From: Mycobacterium pseudokansasii
GTDB lineage: Bacteria > Actinomycetota > Actinomycetes > Mycobacteriales > Mycobacteriaceae
Direction of reading: 5' to 3'
Length of the DNA: 64,000 nucleotides
Assembly: GCF_900566075.1 (NCBI RefSeq)
Contig: NZ_UPHU01000001.1
Location: 5,580,325-5,644,324 of the forward strand
Below the pieces are notes generated by a model that worked only from the letters and a program-made list of their open reading frames with translations, was not told the DNA's origin and ran no database searches. Positions 25,561 to 34,842 of this stretch are shown one piece after another; position 1 is the first letter of the stretch; every line of letters begins with the position of its first letter. Both the position numbers and the translations under genes were made by a program.

Positions 25561-27119
25561 TGGGTCGTTCGGGCGGACGCCACCGCCGTCGCGCTGTCCG
25601 TAAGCCGTCGCCGTTGCGCCGACGGCTGTCGCGAAGTTTCATGACCCTGGTCTCCGTGGTGGCCCTGGGCATGACCGGGGCCGGATATTGGGTGGCTCAC
25701 GGCGCACTGAGCGGCATCACGATTTCCCAGGCCCTGACCGCCGAGGACCCGCGGTCCACCGGCAACAACATGAACATCCTGCTGATCGGGCTGGACTCCC
25801 GTAAAGACCAGGAGGGCAACGACCTGCCGTGGTCGATCCTCAAACACCTGCACGCCGGTGATTCCGACCAGGGGGGCTACAACACCAACACCCTGATCCT
25901 CGTGCACGTCGGCGCCGACGGAAAGGTCGTCGCCTTCTCGATCCCCCGTGACGACTGGGTGCCCTTCACCGGCGTTCCGGGCTACAACCACATCAAGATC
26001 AAGGAAGCGTACGGGCTCACCAAGCAGTACGTCGCTCAGCAGTTGGCCAACCAAGGGGTGAGCTCCCAGCGAGAGCTGGAGACCCGGGGCCGCGAGGCCG
26101 GCCGCGCCGCGACCCTGCGGGCGGTGCGCAGTCTGACCGGCGTTCCGATCGACTACTTCGCCGAGGTCAATCTGGCCGGTTTCTACGATCTGGCCGAGAC
26201 ACTGGGCGGCGTCGAGGTGTGTCTGAACCACGCCGTGTACGACTCATATTCGGGCGCCGACTTTCCGGCCGGACGCCAGCGACTCGACGCGACCCAGGCG
26301 CTGGCGTTCGTGCGGCAGCGTCACGGTCTGGACAACGGGGACCTGGACCGGACCCACCGGCAGCAGGCGTTCCTGTCGTCGGTGATGCACGATCTGCAGG
26401 ATTCTGGCACCTTCACCAATCTGGACCGCCTCGACAGCCTGATGGCCGTAGCCCGTAAAGACGTCGTGTTGTCGGCCGGCTGGGATGAGGACCTGTTCCG
26501 CCGTATGGGCGAACTGGCGGGCGGGAACGTCGAGTTTCGGACCCTGCCCGTGGTGCGTTATGACAACATCGACGGCCAGGACGTCAACATCATCGACCCG
26601 GCCGCGATCAAGGCCGAGGTAGCCGCGGCGATCGGCACCGGTTCCGCGGCGGCGACAACCACGACCCCCGCCGCGAAGCCGGACCCGTCCACCGTCGTCG
26701 ACGTGGTCAATGCCGGCAGCATCGGCGGCATGGCCAGCCAGGTGTCCAGCGCGCTGCGAAAGCGCGGCTACACCGCCGGCCAGGTCCGGGACCGCCAGGC
26801 CGGCGATCCCTCGACCAGCACCATCAAATATGGCACCGGCGCCCAAACCGACGCGCAGAATCTGGCCAGCCTGCTCGGCGTCGACACGTTGAAAGCGGAC
26901 CCCAGCCTGGCGCCCGGACACATCCAGCTGACCGTGGATACCGACTTCGCGATGCCGGCCCTCGACGAATCTCAAGAAATGAGCACGACCACCACATCGA
27001 CCGGGACATCGACCGGGAACAAGTACAACACGTATTACAGCGGCGGTACTACCAGCACATATCCGACGCCCGATCATGGAAAGCCGATCGACGGCGGCGG
27101 AGTTCCCTGCGTGAACTAG
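25557..27119 (+). CDS. cpsA: LytR-CpsA-Psr family cell-wall ligase CpsA (Rv3484-like)
   Basis: The product is 520 residues. A basic N-terminus precedes one membrane segment (LVSVVALGMTGAGYWVAH, about 31-48). The LCP domain spans about 70-330 with NILLIGLDSR, NTNTLILVHVGADGKVVAFSIPRDDWV (catalytic Arg/Asp region), NLAGFYDLAETLGGVEVCLN and LDATQALAFVRQRHGLDNGDLDRTHRQQ. A C-terminal LytR_C-like domain follows (VVDVVNAGSIGGMASQVSSAL), then a Thr/Ser/Gly tail. LCP enzymes attach arabinogalactan-type polymers to peptidoglycan outside the membrane. GTG 25557 or ATG 25560 is the start. Confidence 0.9.
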   Translation: MMGRSGGRHRRRAVRKPSPLRRRLSRSFMTLVSVVALGMTGAGYWVAHGALSGITISQALTAEDPRSTGNNMNILLIGLDSRKDQEGNDLPWSILKHLHAGDSDQGGYNTNTLILVHVGADGKVVAFSIPRDDWVPFTGVPGYNHIKIKEAYGLTKQYVAQQLANQGVSSQRELETRGREAGRAATLRAVRSLTGVPIDYFAEVNLAGFYDLAETLGGVEVCLNHAVYDSYSGADFPAGRQRLDATQALAFVRQRHGLDNGDLDRTHRQQAFLSSVMHDLQDSGTFTNLDRLDSLMAVARKDVVLSAGWDEDLFRRMGELAGGNVEFRTLPVVRYDNIDGQDVNIIDPAAIKAEVAAAIGTGSAAATTTTPAAKPDPSTVVDVVNAGSIGGMASQVSSALRKRGYTAGQVRDRQAGDPSTSTIKYGTGAQTDAQNLASLLGVDTLKADPSLAPGHIQLTVDTDFAMPALDESQEMSTTTTSTGTSTGNKYNTYYSGGTTSTYPTPDHGKPIDGGGVPCVN

Positions 27120-27911
27120 TTAGGCGTGCGTTCCCCCGTCGATGCGGATTTCGGTGCCGGTGATGAACGCACCGTCCCTCGACACCAGCATGGCGATGAC
27201 GCCGGCGACCGCCGACGGATCGGCCATTCCGGTGCCACTGGATGTCTCGGTGGTGGGCAGAACCGGCAGCAGCCGGGTGAACAGCGACCAGTCGGCGTCT
27301 GGCGGAATGTAACCGCCGGTGGCATCGGTGATGCCCGACTTGATGCTGCCCGGCGCCACGCACACCGCACGCAGACCGCGCTTCGCATACTCGAGTGCCA
27401 GGGAATGCGTGAAGGCCTGCACGCCGCCTTTACTCGCGGCGTAGGCGGCCATGTACGGGTGGGCAAACGACGCCGAGGTCGAGCTGAAATTCACTATCGT
27501 GCTGCGCTGGTTGGCCAGCAGCGCCGGAAGGGCTTCCCGGACCACCAGGAAGGTGCCGGTCAGGTTGACCGCGATGATCTGATTCCACTGCGCGATGCCG
27601 GTCTGGTGGGTGTGCGCGGCGCGCAGCATGCCGGCGGCGTTGACCAGTGAGTCCAGGCCGCCCAGAGTGTCGACGGCGCGGCGTACCCCTTCGATCACCG
27701 ACCGCTCGTCGGCGACGTTCATTTCGCATGTGGTGAACCTGCCACCGGTCCCGGCCTCGGCGGCGCGGGCCGCCGTCGTGGCCAAGCCGTCGGCCGCGAT
27801 GTCGGCGCCAACCACCACGGCGTCCTCGTCCAGCAGCCGCAGTGCGGTGGCCTGGCCGATGCCCGACGCGGCGCCGGTGACCAGGATCCGCTGACCGTGG
27901 AGGCGCTTCAT
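27120..27911 (-). CDS. Short-chain dehydrogenase/reductase
   Basis: This 263-residue classical SDR has the cofactor motif TGAASGIG, the NAAG-type motif VNAAG, catalytic Ser in NFSSTSAS and YAASK. Asp at the end of beta-2 (GADIAADG) suggests NAD preference. Substrate unknown. Its stop codon abuts the cpsA stop from the other strand. The next gene upstream on the same strand ends 1 base before its start, so the two SDRs are one operon, probably with the enoyl-CoA hydratase gene. Confidence 0.88.
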   Translation of the reverse strand: MKRLHGQRILVTGAASGIGQATALRLLDEDAVVVGADIAADGLATTAARAAEAGTGGRFTTCEMNVADERSVIEGVRRAVDTLGGLDSLVNAAGMLRAAHTHQTGIAQWNQIIAVNLTGTFLVVREALPALLANQRSTIVNFSSTSASFAHPYMAAYAASKGGVQAFTHSLALEYAKRGLRAVCVAPGSIKSGITDATGGYIPPDADWSLFTRLLPVLPTTETSSGTGMADPSAVAGVIAMLVSRDGAFITGTEIRIDGGTHA

Positions 27912-27912
27912 G

Positions 27913-28746
27913 TCAGACCACTCCGCGTAGCCCGTCGCGGCCGAACACCGGTTCCAGCATCGCCGAGAAGTCGGGGCCTCGTCGCAACATGTGGCCGCCG
28001 TCGACGTTGATGACCTGCCCGGTGATGAAGCCGGCGGCGTCGCTGAGCAGAAACATCGCCAGGTTGGCGACGTCCTCGACCTCGCCGACCCGCGGCAGCG
28101 GCGTGCAGATCGCGTAGTCGCGGCTCAATTCCGGCGATTCGGTGACCGGCGCGACGAGTTCGGTGCGGATCAGGCCCGGGCGGATGCTGTTGACCCGTAC
28201 CCACGACGGGCCGAGCTCGTCGGCCGCCAACTGCATCAGGTGGTCGACGGCCGACTTGGTCACCCCGTAGGCGCCAAACCAGCGATGGGTGTTGCTGGCC
28301 GCGATCGACGAGATGCCGACGAAGGACCCGCCGCCGCCGCGCACCATCTCGCGCGCGGCGTGCTTGAGGACGTACATGGTGCCGTTGACGTTGAGGTCGA
28401 CGGTCCGACGCCACGCCGCCGAGTCGATCTGGGTGATCGGTCCGATGGTCTCCGACCCGCCCGCGCAATGCACCACACCGTGCAGCTGACCGTGCCAGGC
28501 CGTTACCGCGTGGACCGCACGGGCGGTCTCCTCCTCGTTGGTGACGTCTGCGGGCTCGTAGCGGATGGCACCGCCACGGGCCTTCAGCGCTTCGAGTTCG
28601 TTGACGGTGCCCGCCAGCCGGTCGGGGTTGCGGCCGACGATCATGACCGACGCCCCCGCGGCCACCAGACCGGCGGCCACCCCCTTGCCGATTCCACTGC
28701 CGCCGCCGGTGACCAGGTAGGTCCGGTCGTGAAAGGAAAGCTGCAT
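27913..28746 (-). CDS. Short-chain dehydrogenase/reductase
   Basis: The product is 277 residues, with TGGGSGIG, CAGG in place of NNAG, Ser in ISSIAAS, YGVTK and IRPGLIRTELV. The fatty acyl/2,4-dienoyl-CoA reductase-like subgroup is suggested by SFHDRTYLVTGGGSGIGKG. Arg in VGRNPDR after beta-2 suggests NADPH use. Lying with another SDR and an enoyl-CoA hydratase, it likely works on CoA-linked substrates; this is inference. Confidence 0.86.
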   Translation of the reverse strand: MQLSFHDRTYLVTGGGSGIGKGVAAGLVAAGASVMIVGRNPDRLAGTVNELEALKARGGAIRYEPADVTNEEETARAVHAVTAWHGQLHGVVHCAGGSETIGPITQIDSAAWRRTVDLNVNGTMYVLKHAAREMVRGGGGSFVGISSIAASNTHRWFGAYGVTKSAVDHLMQLAADELGPSWVRVNSIRPGLIRTELVAPVTESPELSRDYAICTPLPRVGEVEDVANLAMFLLSDAAGFITGQVINVDGGHMLRRGPDFSAMLEPVFGRDGLRGVV

Positions 28747-28858
28747 CCGAGCCCCTCACGGTGAAGCTGAAACAGGTTCTCGTCATCGAACCATGCGGCT
28801 GCCGGCGCGGGAATCGGTCCCCGGTGTGGACAACCGGTTCCGTCGGCTCAGCCCGGCG

Positions 28859-29815
28859 CTACGGCGTATCGCGGCGCGCCACCCGGGTCGGCTTGGCCGT
28901 ACGCCAGTCTTCGACGTCGGGCGGCAGGCCAACCGGGTACCTGTTCTGGTTGTGGGCGGCCCAGTGCGCATGCCCCAACTCGTGGACGTGAAACGCGTGC
29001 CGCAGCGCCTCGGTGAAGCCCATGGCGTCGGAGGCGGCGTTGACCGAGTCCTTGACCAGCAACGCCGCCATGGTGGGACGCTCGGCGATGCGCCGCGCGA
29101 ACTCCAGCGTCTTGTCCTCGAGTTCGGCGGCCGGAAAGACCTTCGACACCATGCCGAGGCGGTAGGCCTCGTCGGCATCCAGCGAATCACCGGTCAACAG
29201 CAGCTCTTTGGCCTTGCGCGGCCCGAATTCCCAAGGGTGCGCGTAGTATTCGACACCCGGCATGCCCAGCCGCACCGCCACCACATCGCTGAACTTGGCA
29301 TTGTCGGCGGCGACGATCAGATCGCATGCCCAGATCAGCATCAGCCCAGCCGAGATCGCGTTGCCCTGAACCTGGGCGATGGTGATCTTGCGCAAATCGC
29401 GCCAGCGGCAGGTGTTCTGGAAGTAGAAGTGCCACTCCTGCAGGTACAACTTTTCCATGACGGCGTCGCGGGTGGCGCCGTGCGAGCGGAAAGTCGGATG
29501 CTGCGCCGGCCCGGGCTTGCGCTCCAGCATCGCCTCCTCCGACCCGAGGTCGTGCCCGGCGGAAAAGTTCTTTCCCCGCGCGGCAAGGATCACCACCCGC
29601 ACGTCGTCGTCGGCCTCGGCCCGGCAGAACGCCTCGTCGAGTTGAACCAGCAGCGTGCGATTCTGCGCGTTGTGGGCCTCCGGCCGGTTGAGCCAGATCC
29701 GCGCGATCCGCCCGTCGTCGAGGGTTTCGTAGGCCACCAGCTCGGCGGGTTTGGCGCCGTCGGCGCGGGTATCTGCCTGGCTATCTAGGTTGTCCGAGAG
29801 AGTCATCGCGCCCAC
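28859..29815 (-). CDS. Enoyl-CoA hydratase/isomerase family protein
   Basis: The product is about 315-318 residues, longer than a typical crotonase. The crotonase fold spans about 25-250, with IWLNRPEAHNAQNRTLL, SAGHDLGSEE (oxyanion region) and the second oxyanion block QGNAISAGLMLIWACDLIVAADNAKFSD. The family's second catalytic Glu is not obvious in the MPGVEYYAHPWEFG region. The C-terminal 60 residues (HELGHAHWAAHNQNRYPVGL) are a specific extension. GTG 29815 or ATG 29806 may start. A palindromic operator lies 40 bases upstream. The downstream SDR pair is 112 bases away on the same strand. Confidence 0.85.
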   Translation of the reverse strand: MGAMTLSDNLDSQADTRADGAKPAELVAYETLDDGRIARIWLNRPEAHNAQNRTLLVQLDEAFCRAEADDDVRVVILAARGKNFSAGHDLGSEEAMLERKPGPAQHPTFRSHGATRDAVMEKLYLQEWHFYFQNTCRWRDLRKITIAQVQGNAISAGLMLIWACDLIVAADNAKFSDVVAVRLGMPGVEYYAHPWEFGPRKAKELLLTGDSLDADEAYRLGMVSKVFPAAELEDKTLEFARRIAERPTMAALLVKDSVNAASDAMGFTEALRHAFHVHELGHAHWAAHNQNRYPVGLPPDVEDWRTAKPTRVARRDTP

Positions 29816-29854
29816 CTACCTTGTCTCGCGGGTCGTCCGGGGCTGGTATCGACT

Positions 29855-29878
29855 TTACAGATTACGGTGACTCTGTAA
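29855..29878. promoter_or_regulatory. Palindromic operator TTACAGA-N10-TCTGTAA
   Basis: A perfect 7-bp inverted repeat with a 10-base spacer lies 40 bases upstream of the enoyl-CoA hydratase gene and 148 bases from the divergent small gene. Size and spacing suit a dimeric TetR- or GntR-type repressor. No regulator gene is adjacent. Confidence 0.6.
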
Positions 29879-30013
29879 GAGGGTCGCGGGCCGGGCCGCC
29901 GACGCGCTGACCGGCGCTGGGAAAAGTTTGCTGCGGCAGCGGTCCCTCGAGGTCTTGCCGCAGAACCGGCGCCGGACGCGCCGCCGCGGCTGCGTGCCGG
30001 ATTTAGCTTCGCT

Positions 30014-30025
30014 TACAGTGGTGTA
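30014..30025 (+). promoter_or_regulatory. Leaderless-type -10 element (TACAGT) for the Rv3489-like/otsA unit
   Basis: TACAGT at 30014-30019 ends 6 bases before ATG 30026. No ribosome-binding site is seen, which fits a leaderless transcript carrying the small gene and otsA. Confidence 0.55.
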
Positions 30026-30190
30026 ATGCCAACCAAAACTGACCATGGCGATATCGGCGACGTGGAACCGGTGGCCGACAGCACCGCGAGCCAGGCCAGG
30101 AGGGTCGTCGCCGCGTACGCCAACGACGCCGATGAGTGCCGCATTTTCTTGTCCATGCTCGGTATTGGGCCGGCGAAGCTCGAGAGCTAA
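30026..30190 (+). CDS. Conserved 54-residue protein (Rv3489-like)
   Basis: ATG 30026 to TAA 30190 encodes MPTKTDHGDIGDVEPVADST... ending AKLES, 54 residues, the length I recall for Rv3489. It is soluble, mixed acidic/basic, with a C-terminal CRIFLSMLGIG patch. Its TAA is followed at once by the ATG of otsA (TAAATG), so the two are co-transcribed and probably coupled. Function unknown. Confidence 0.75.
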   Translation: MPTKTDHGDIGDVEPVADSTASQARRVVAAYANDADECRIFLSMLGIGPAKLES

Positions 30191-31681
30191 ATGGCTTCCA
30201 GGCGACCGCGGTCCACGGAGCCCACAACCACGGAAGTCTTCGGCGACTCGGACTTCGTAGTCGTCGCCAACCGACTGCCCGTCGACCAGGAGCGGCTTCC
30301 CGACGGCTCCACCGCCTGGAAGCGCAGCCCCGGAGGGCTGGTCACCGCCCTCGAGCCGCTACTGCGGCGCCGGCGCGGCGCCTGGGTCGGCTGGCCCGGC
30401 GTTGCTGAAGCCGATGTCGACGTGGTAGACGAGCCCATCGTCCAGGACGAACTGCGGCTTCATCCGGTACGGCTGTCCACCGACGACGTCGCGGAGTATT
30501 ATGAGGGGTTTTCCAACGCCACGCTGTGGCCCCTCTACCACGACGTCATCGTCAAGCCGCGCTACCACCGCCAGTGGTGGGAGCGCTATGTCGACGTCAA
30601 CCGCCGGTTCGCCGAAGCCACCGCACGCGCGGCGGCCCGCGGCGGAACCGTGTGGGTTCAGGACTACCAGCTGCAACTGGTCCCGAAGATGCTGCGCACC
30701 ATGCGTCCCGACCTGACCATCGGCTTCTTCTTGCATATCCCCTTCCCGCCGGTGGAGCTGTTCATGCAGCTGCCCTGGCGCACCGAGATCATCGAGGGCC
30801 TGCTGGGTGCCGACCTGGTGGGGTTCCACCTGGTCGGCGACGCCCAGAATTTCCTCTTTCTGGCCAGGCAGCTGCTCGACGCCGAAACGTCGCGGGGAGC
30901 CGTCGGGGTGCGGTCGCGGTTCGGCGCGGTCCAGCTCGGGTCGCGCACTATTCGCGTGGGCGCCTTCCCCATCTCCATCGATTCCGGCGCGCTCGACCAC
31001 AAGGCGCGCGATCGCAACATCAAGCGCCGCGCCCGCGAGATCCGCGCCGAGCTTGGCAATCCCCGCAAGATCCTGCTCGGCGTCGACCGGCTGGACTACA
31101 CCAAGGGCATCGACGTACGGCTCAAGGCGTTCTACGAGCTGCTGGCCGAGGGCCGCGCCAAGCGCGACGACACCGTGTTGATCCAGCTGGCGACCCCCAG
31201 CCGGGAGCGGGTGGAGAGTTACCAGATACTGCGCAACGACATCGAGCGTCAGGTCGGCCACATCAACGGCGAGTACGCGGAGGTCGGTCATCCGGTCGTC
31301 CATTACCTGCACCGTCCGGTTCCGCGCGACGAGCTCATCGCCTATTTCGTGGCCAGCGACGTCATGCTGGTCACCCCGCTGCGGGACGGGATGAACCTGG
31401 TGGCCAAGGAGTATGTCGCGTGCCGCAGTGATCTCGGCGGCGCCTTGGTGCTCAGTGAGTTCACCGGAGCCGCCGCCGAACTGCGACAGGCATACCTGGT
31501 CAATCCCCATGACCTCGAAGGGCTCAAGGACGCGATCGAGGCCGCGCTCAACCAGCCCGACGAGGAGGGCCGGCGCCGGATGCGCGCGCTGCGACGCCAG
31601 GTGCTGGCCCATGACGTGGATCGCTGGGCCCGCTCGTTCCTCGACGCACTCGCCGAGGCGCGCCCGAGGGACGCGAGCTAG
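30191..31681 (+). CDS. otsA: Trehalose-6-phosphate synthase OtsA
   Basis: The 496-residue GT20 glycosyltransferase makes trehalose-6-phosphate from a nucleotide-glucose donor and glucose-6-phosphate in the cytosol. Visible blocks: [105 protein letters not shown] (phosphate-binding) and [19 protein letters not shown] with VLSEFTGAA. No phosphatase domain is fused. Trehalose feeds mycobacterial cell-wall glycolipids. Starts directly after the small gene and overlaps the end of the convergent permease gene by 4 bases. Confidence 0.95.
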   Translation: MASRRPRSTEPTTTEVFGDSDFVVVANRLPVDQERLPDGSTAWKRSPGGLVTALEPLLRRRRGAWVGWPGVAEADVDVVDEPIVQDELRLHPVRLSTDDVAEYYEGFSNATLWPLYHDVIVKPRYHRQWWERYVDVNRRFAEATARAAARGGTVWVQDYQLQLVPKMLRTMRPDLTIGFFLHIPFPPVELFMQLPWRTEIIEGLLGADLVGFHLVGDAQNFLFLARQLLDAETSRGAVGVRSRFGAVQLGSRTIRVGAFPISIDSGALDHKARDRNIKRRAREIRAELGNPRKILLGVDRLDYTKGIDVRLKAFYELLAEGRAKRDDTVLIQLATPSRERVESYQILRNDIERQVGHINGEYAEVGHPVVHYLHRPVPRDELIAYFVASDVMLVTPLRDGMNLVAKEYVACRSDLGGALVLSEFTGAAAELRQAYLVNPHDLEGLKDAIEAALNQPDEEGRRRMRALRRQVLAHDVDRWARSFLDALAEARPRDAS

Positions 31682-32460
31682 CGCTGGGGCCGCGAACGCA
31701 GCGGCAGTAGCCGGTGGTCCCGGGTGAACACCAGGCGGACCAGCCCCAGCGCGACGACGACGGTGGTGGTCGCGACCGAGCCGAGGATGAGGAACATCAC
31801 GACCGCCTGCACCAGCACCGCCTGCACCGGCGGCACGCCGGCGAGGATCAGTCCGGTCATGGCGCCCGGCAGGAACACCAGTCCGGTGGCTTTGGTGGTC
31901 TCGATCTGCGGCGATATCGCCGAGCGCAGCGCGATCCGCAGATAGGGGGCCGCGGCCTGGCGCGACGGCTGCCCCAGGGCGAGCCGGGCTTCGACCTCGT
32001 CACGTTTGTCGCGCAGCTCGTCGACCAGGCGCCGGGCCACCAGCACCATGGCCGTCATCGAGTTGCCGATCATCATTCCGGCAATCGGCACCAGGGTCCG
32101 GGCCTGCAGTGGGAACACCCGCATTCCGAATATCACGCCCAGGGTGATCGCGGCCGCCGCGGCGAACGCCGTGATGGCCAGCGGCGCCAGCCGCGGCACC
32201 TCGGGAGCCCGCCGGCGGGCGACATCGCCGGCGTAGGCGATCATGCCCGCGGTCCATGCGCATGACCACCACAACGCCCGGCCGGGCGCGAAGAGCAGCG
32301 TCAGCGCGCCCCCGACGAGCAGCAACTGGACCAGCGCGCGGGTGGCCGCCCACAGTACCTGTCTTTCCAGGCCCAGCCGCTGCCACAGCGAGATCGCCGC
32401 GGCGAACACCACCAGGGCCAGCGACGTCGCCAGCCCGATCCAGCCCACCTGGCTGCTCAC
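31678..32460 (-). CDS. FetB-like ABC transporter permease (UPF0014)
   Basis: The product is about 260 residues with six or seven membrane segments. The UPF0014/FetB family motifs are [95 protein letters not shown] (the conserved loop). In E. coli, FetAB exports iron and protects against peroxide. The GTG at 32460 overlaps the ATPase stop (GTGA), so the two genes are coupled. The neighbouring multicopper oxidase suggests metal homeostasis. Confidence 0.85.
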   Translation of the reverse strand: MSSQVGWIGLATSLALVVFAAAISLWQRLGLERQVLWAATRALVQLLLVGGALTLLFAPGRALWWSCAWTAGMIAYAGDVARRRAPEVPRLAPLAITAFAAAAAITLGVIFGMRVFPLQARTLVPIAGMMIGNSMTAMVLVARRLVDELRDKRDEVEARLALGQPSRQAAAPYLRIALRSAISPQIETTKATGLVFLPGAMTGLILAGVPPVQAVLVQAVVMFLILGSVATTTVVVALGLVRLVFTRDHRLLPLRSRPQR

Positions 32461-33164
32461 GGCTGGACCCGATCGTTGGCCTGTTCGTTGCCCGGTTTGG
32501 ACGCGACCTCGACGAGTCCCACGCAGCGTCCCCGTTCGATGTGCAGTATCCGGTCGGCGGCCCGCTCGGCCTGCGCCGGGTCGTGGGTGACCCACAGGGC
32601 GGGAATCCCGTCGTCGGCCAGCCGGCGCACCGCGCGCTCGATCACGCCTGCCGCGTCGGCGTCGACGGCCGAGGTCGGTTCGTCGAGCAGCAGCACCTGC
32701 GGGCGGGCCATCAGGGTGCGGGCCAGGCACATGCGCTGCGCTTCCCCGCCCGACAGCGCGGTCGCGTCGCGGTCCAACCATGACCCGGTGAGCGCCACGC
32801 GGGCCAGCGTGTCGGTCATCTGCGCCTTCGACGCAGTCGGCTCGGCGGCCCGCAGGTTGTCGGCCACGGTGCCCGGAAACGGCGTCGGACGCTGGAAGCA
32901 CATGCCCACCCGGCGCCGCAGCCACAATGGGTCGGTCTCGGCAATATCCTTGTCGCAGAACAACACTCGTCCGCTCGTCGGCACCTCCAGTCGATTGCAC
33001 AACCGCAGCATGGTCGACTTGCCCGATCCCGACGGGCCGAACACCGCCGTCACCCCGCGCCGAGGAATGGCGGCGGTGAACAGGTTCAACGCTCGCACCC
33101 GGTCACGTTCGACGACAACGTCGGCGAATTCGAACACCGAAACGGCATCCACTGCTGAATCCAC
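32457..33164 (-). CDS. FetA-like ABC transporter ATP-binding protein
   Basis: This 235-residue ABC ATPase has Walker A GPSGSGKST, Q-loop MCFQRPTPFPGTV, signature LSGGEAQRMCLARTL, Walker B VLLLDEPTSAVD and the switch His in VTHDPAQ. It pairs with the FetB-like permease immediately downstream. The start at 33164 (MDSAVDAVSVFEF) faces the multicopper oxidase gene across 145 bases that hold a palindromic operator. Iron or another metal is the inferred substrate. Confidence 0.88.
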   Translation of the reverse strand: MDSAVDAVSVFEFADVVVERDRVRALNLFTAAIPRRGVTAVFGPSGSGKSTMLRLCNRLEVPTSGRVLFCDKDIAETDPLWLRRRVGMCFQRPTPFPGTVADNLRAAEPTASKAQMTDTLARVALTGSWLDRDATALSGGEAQRMCLARTLMARPQVLLLDEPTSAVDADAAGVIERAVRRLADDGIPALWVTHDPAQAERAADRILHIERGRCVGLVEVASKPGNEQANDRVQP

Positions 33165-33242
33165 TGCTCAATCCTGCCAAGCCTCGATCTGCCCGGGGGT
33201 CGGTCGCCAACAACTGCTGCGGTACGCTCACCCAGAAGACTA

Positions 33243-33266
33243 TCGGAACACGATATCGGAGTCCGA
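33243..33266. promoter_or_regulatory. Operator-like dyad centred on CGATATCG, shared with the PadR promoter
   Basis: The dyad TCGGA-NNN-CGATATCG-NNN-TCCGA is symmetric about 33254/33255 and lies between fetA and the multicopper oxidase gene. Bases 33242-33259 match 17 of 18 with the site at 34781-34798 upstream of the PadR gene, implying one regulator for both. Confidence 0.65.
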
Positions 33267-33309
33267 GTTGGCAGTGGCGGGTTCGTCTGTCTGGTCACAG
33301 GGCTGGTCA

Positions 33310-34764
33310 ATGCCGGTTGATCGACGCGGCTTTCTCACGTGGAGCGGCCTGGGCATGCTCACCGCCACCGGCCTGGTGACCGGCTGCTCGCATAGCCTGC
33401 CGCCCGGCAAGGCCGACTACACGCTGCGCATCGGCCACAGCCAGGTGGAAGTCGCCCCCGGCAAAATCGTGTCGACCACCACCTACAACGGCCAATTCCC
33501 GGGGCCGCTGCTGAGGTTTACCGAAGGCAAGCAGATCACCGTCGACGTCCACAACGACACCGGCACCCCACAGCAGCTGCACTGGCACGGCCAGCACCTG
33601 CCGGTCGAGGTCGACGGCTCGGCCGAGGAGGGCACCCCGTTCATCGCGGCCCACGGAATGCGGCGGATCTCGTTGGTGCCCGGCCCGGCGGGGTTCCGCT
33701 TCTACCACACCCACCTCAACCCGGGTGCCGACCTGACGGGCGGGCAATACGGTGGCTTGGTCGGCGCCGTCTACATCGAGCCCAAGCATGAGCCGGGCGC
33801 CTACGACCGCGAAGTGTTCCTGACGCTCAAGGAGTTCGAGCCCAGCCTGAGCCAGGGCGGTGACATGCCCGGCGGCTTCCTGGCCGGCGACGCGGTCGCC
33901 GAGATGAAAAGCCTAGGCGAGCAAGCGATGAACGCCGCACTGGCAGCCGGTCTGCCGCACGGCTACGAAGTGGGCTACGAGGTCTTCACCGTCAACGGCC
34001 GCACCCTGGGCCACGGCGAACCGATCCGGGTCAAGACCGGTGAGCGTGTCATGCTTCATGTCCTCAACGGCAGCGCCACCGAGAACCGCAGCCTGGCCCT
34101 GCCCGGACACGTCTTCACCGTGGTGGCCCTGGACGGCAACCCGGTGCCCAAACCCGTTGCGGTTCCGGTGTTGTGGCTGGGCGCCGCCGAACGCATCTCC
34201 GCGATCGTGGAGATGAACCACCCCGGCGTATGGATCCTCGGCGACCTCTCCGACGAGGACCGTCAAACGGGCATGGGCACCGTCATCGAGTACGCCGGGC
34301 GCACCGGCGACCCGCAGTGGGCTCCACCGCCCGAGTTTGCCTGGGACTACCGGGTATTCGGCAGCGGCGGCACTGCCCCGGCCCCCGACCAGGTGATCGA
34401 CCTGCTCATCGAGAAGCGCAATGCCGCCCGCGACGGGTTCAACATCTGGACTGTCAACGGCGCCCCGTACGCCATGGACACCAAGCAGCCGGTCCTCGAC
34501 ATCGTCAACGGCCGGCGCTACCGGCTGCGGTTCCGCAACGCCACCGACGACATTCACCCGATGCATCTGCATCGGCATACCTTCGAAATCACCCATGTCG
34601 CAGGCACACCCACGGCCGGTGTGCGCAAGGATGTCGCGATGCTGGGTGGCTACCAGATCATGGAGGTCGACTTCACCGCCGACCAACCGGGGCTGTCGCT
34701 GTTGCACTGCCACCAACAAATACACATGGACTTCGGTTTCATGACGCTGCTGCGCTGCTCCTAG
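33310..34764 (+). CDS. Multicopper oxidase, Tat-exported lipoprotein
   Basis: The product is about 484 residues. The N-terminus has a twin-arginine motif (DRRGFLTWSG) and a lipobox LVTGC with Cys26, so it is probably a Tat-exported lipoprotein at the outer face of the membrane. Three cupredoxin domains are indicated by all four copper-binding blocks: HWHGQH (91-96), FYHTHLN, HPMHLHRHTF and HCHQQIHMDFGFM near the C-terminus. Such enzymes oxidise Cu(I) or other metals and phenols using O2; MmcO of M. tuberculosis is the nearest concept. A start further upstream (GTG/TTG near 33268-33274) cannot be excluded. Neighbours: divergent FetAB, downstream PadR. Confidence 0.9.
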   Translation: MPVDRRGFLTWSGLGMLTATGLVTGCSHSLPPGKADYTLRIGHSQVEVAPGKIVSTTTYNGQFPGPLLRFTEGKQITVDVHNDTGTPQQLHWHGQHLPVEVDGSAEEGTPFIAAHGMRRISLVPGPAGFRFYHTHLNPGADLTGGQYGGLVGAVYIEPKHEPGAYDREVFLTLKEFEPSLSQGGDMPGGFLAGDAVAEMKSLGEQAMNAALAAGLPHGYEVGYEVFTVNGRTLGHGEPIRVKTGERVMLHVLNGSATENRSLALPGHVFTVVALDGNPVPKPVAVPVLWLGAAERISAIVEMNHPGVWILGDLSDEDRQTGMGTVIEYAGRTGDPQWAPPPEFAWDYRVFGSGGTAPAPDQVIDLLIEKRNAARDGFNIWTVNGAPYAMDTKQPVLDIVNGRRYRLRFRNATDDIHPMHLHRHTFEITHVAGTPTAGVRKDVAMLGGYQIMEVDFTADQPGLSLLHCHQQIHMDFGFMTLLRCS

Positions 34765-34780
34765 AGCTGCACACCGTAGA

Positions 34781-34802
34781 ATCGGAACCCGATATCGGTT
34801 TC
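34781..34802. promoter_or_regulatory. Operator-like dyad centred on CCGATATCGG upstream of the PadR gene
   Basis: GAA-C-CCGATATCGG-T-TTC is a near-perfect dyad 41 bases upstream of the PadR start. It repeats the site found before the multicopper oxidase gene (17 of 18 bases in the shared core), consistent with PadR autoregulation. Confidence 0.65.
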
Positions 34803-34842
34803 GTCACTGATCCGGAACGGGTTGTCCCGAAAGGGGTTGTCC

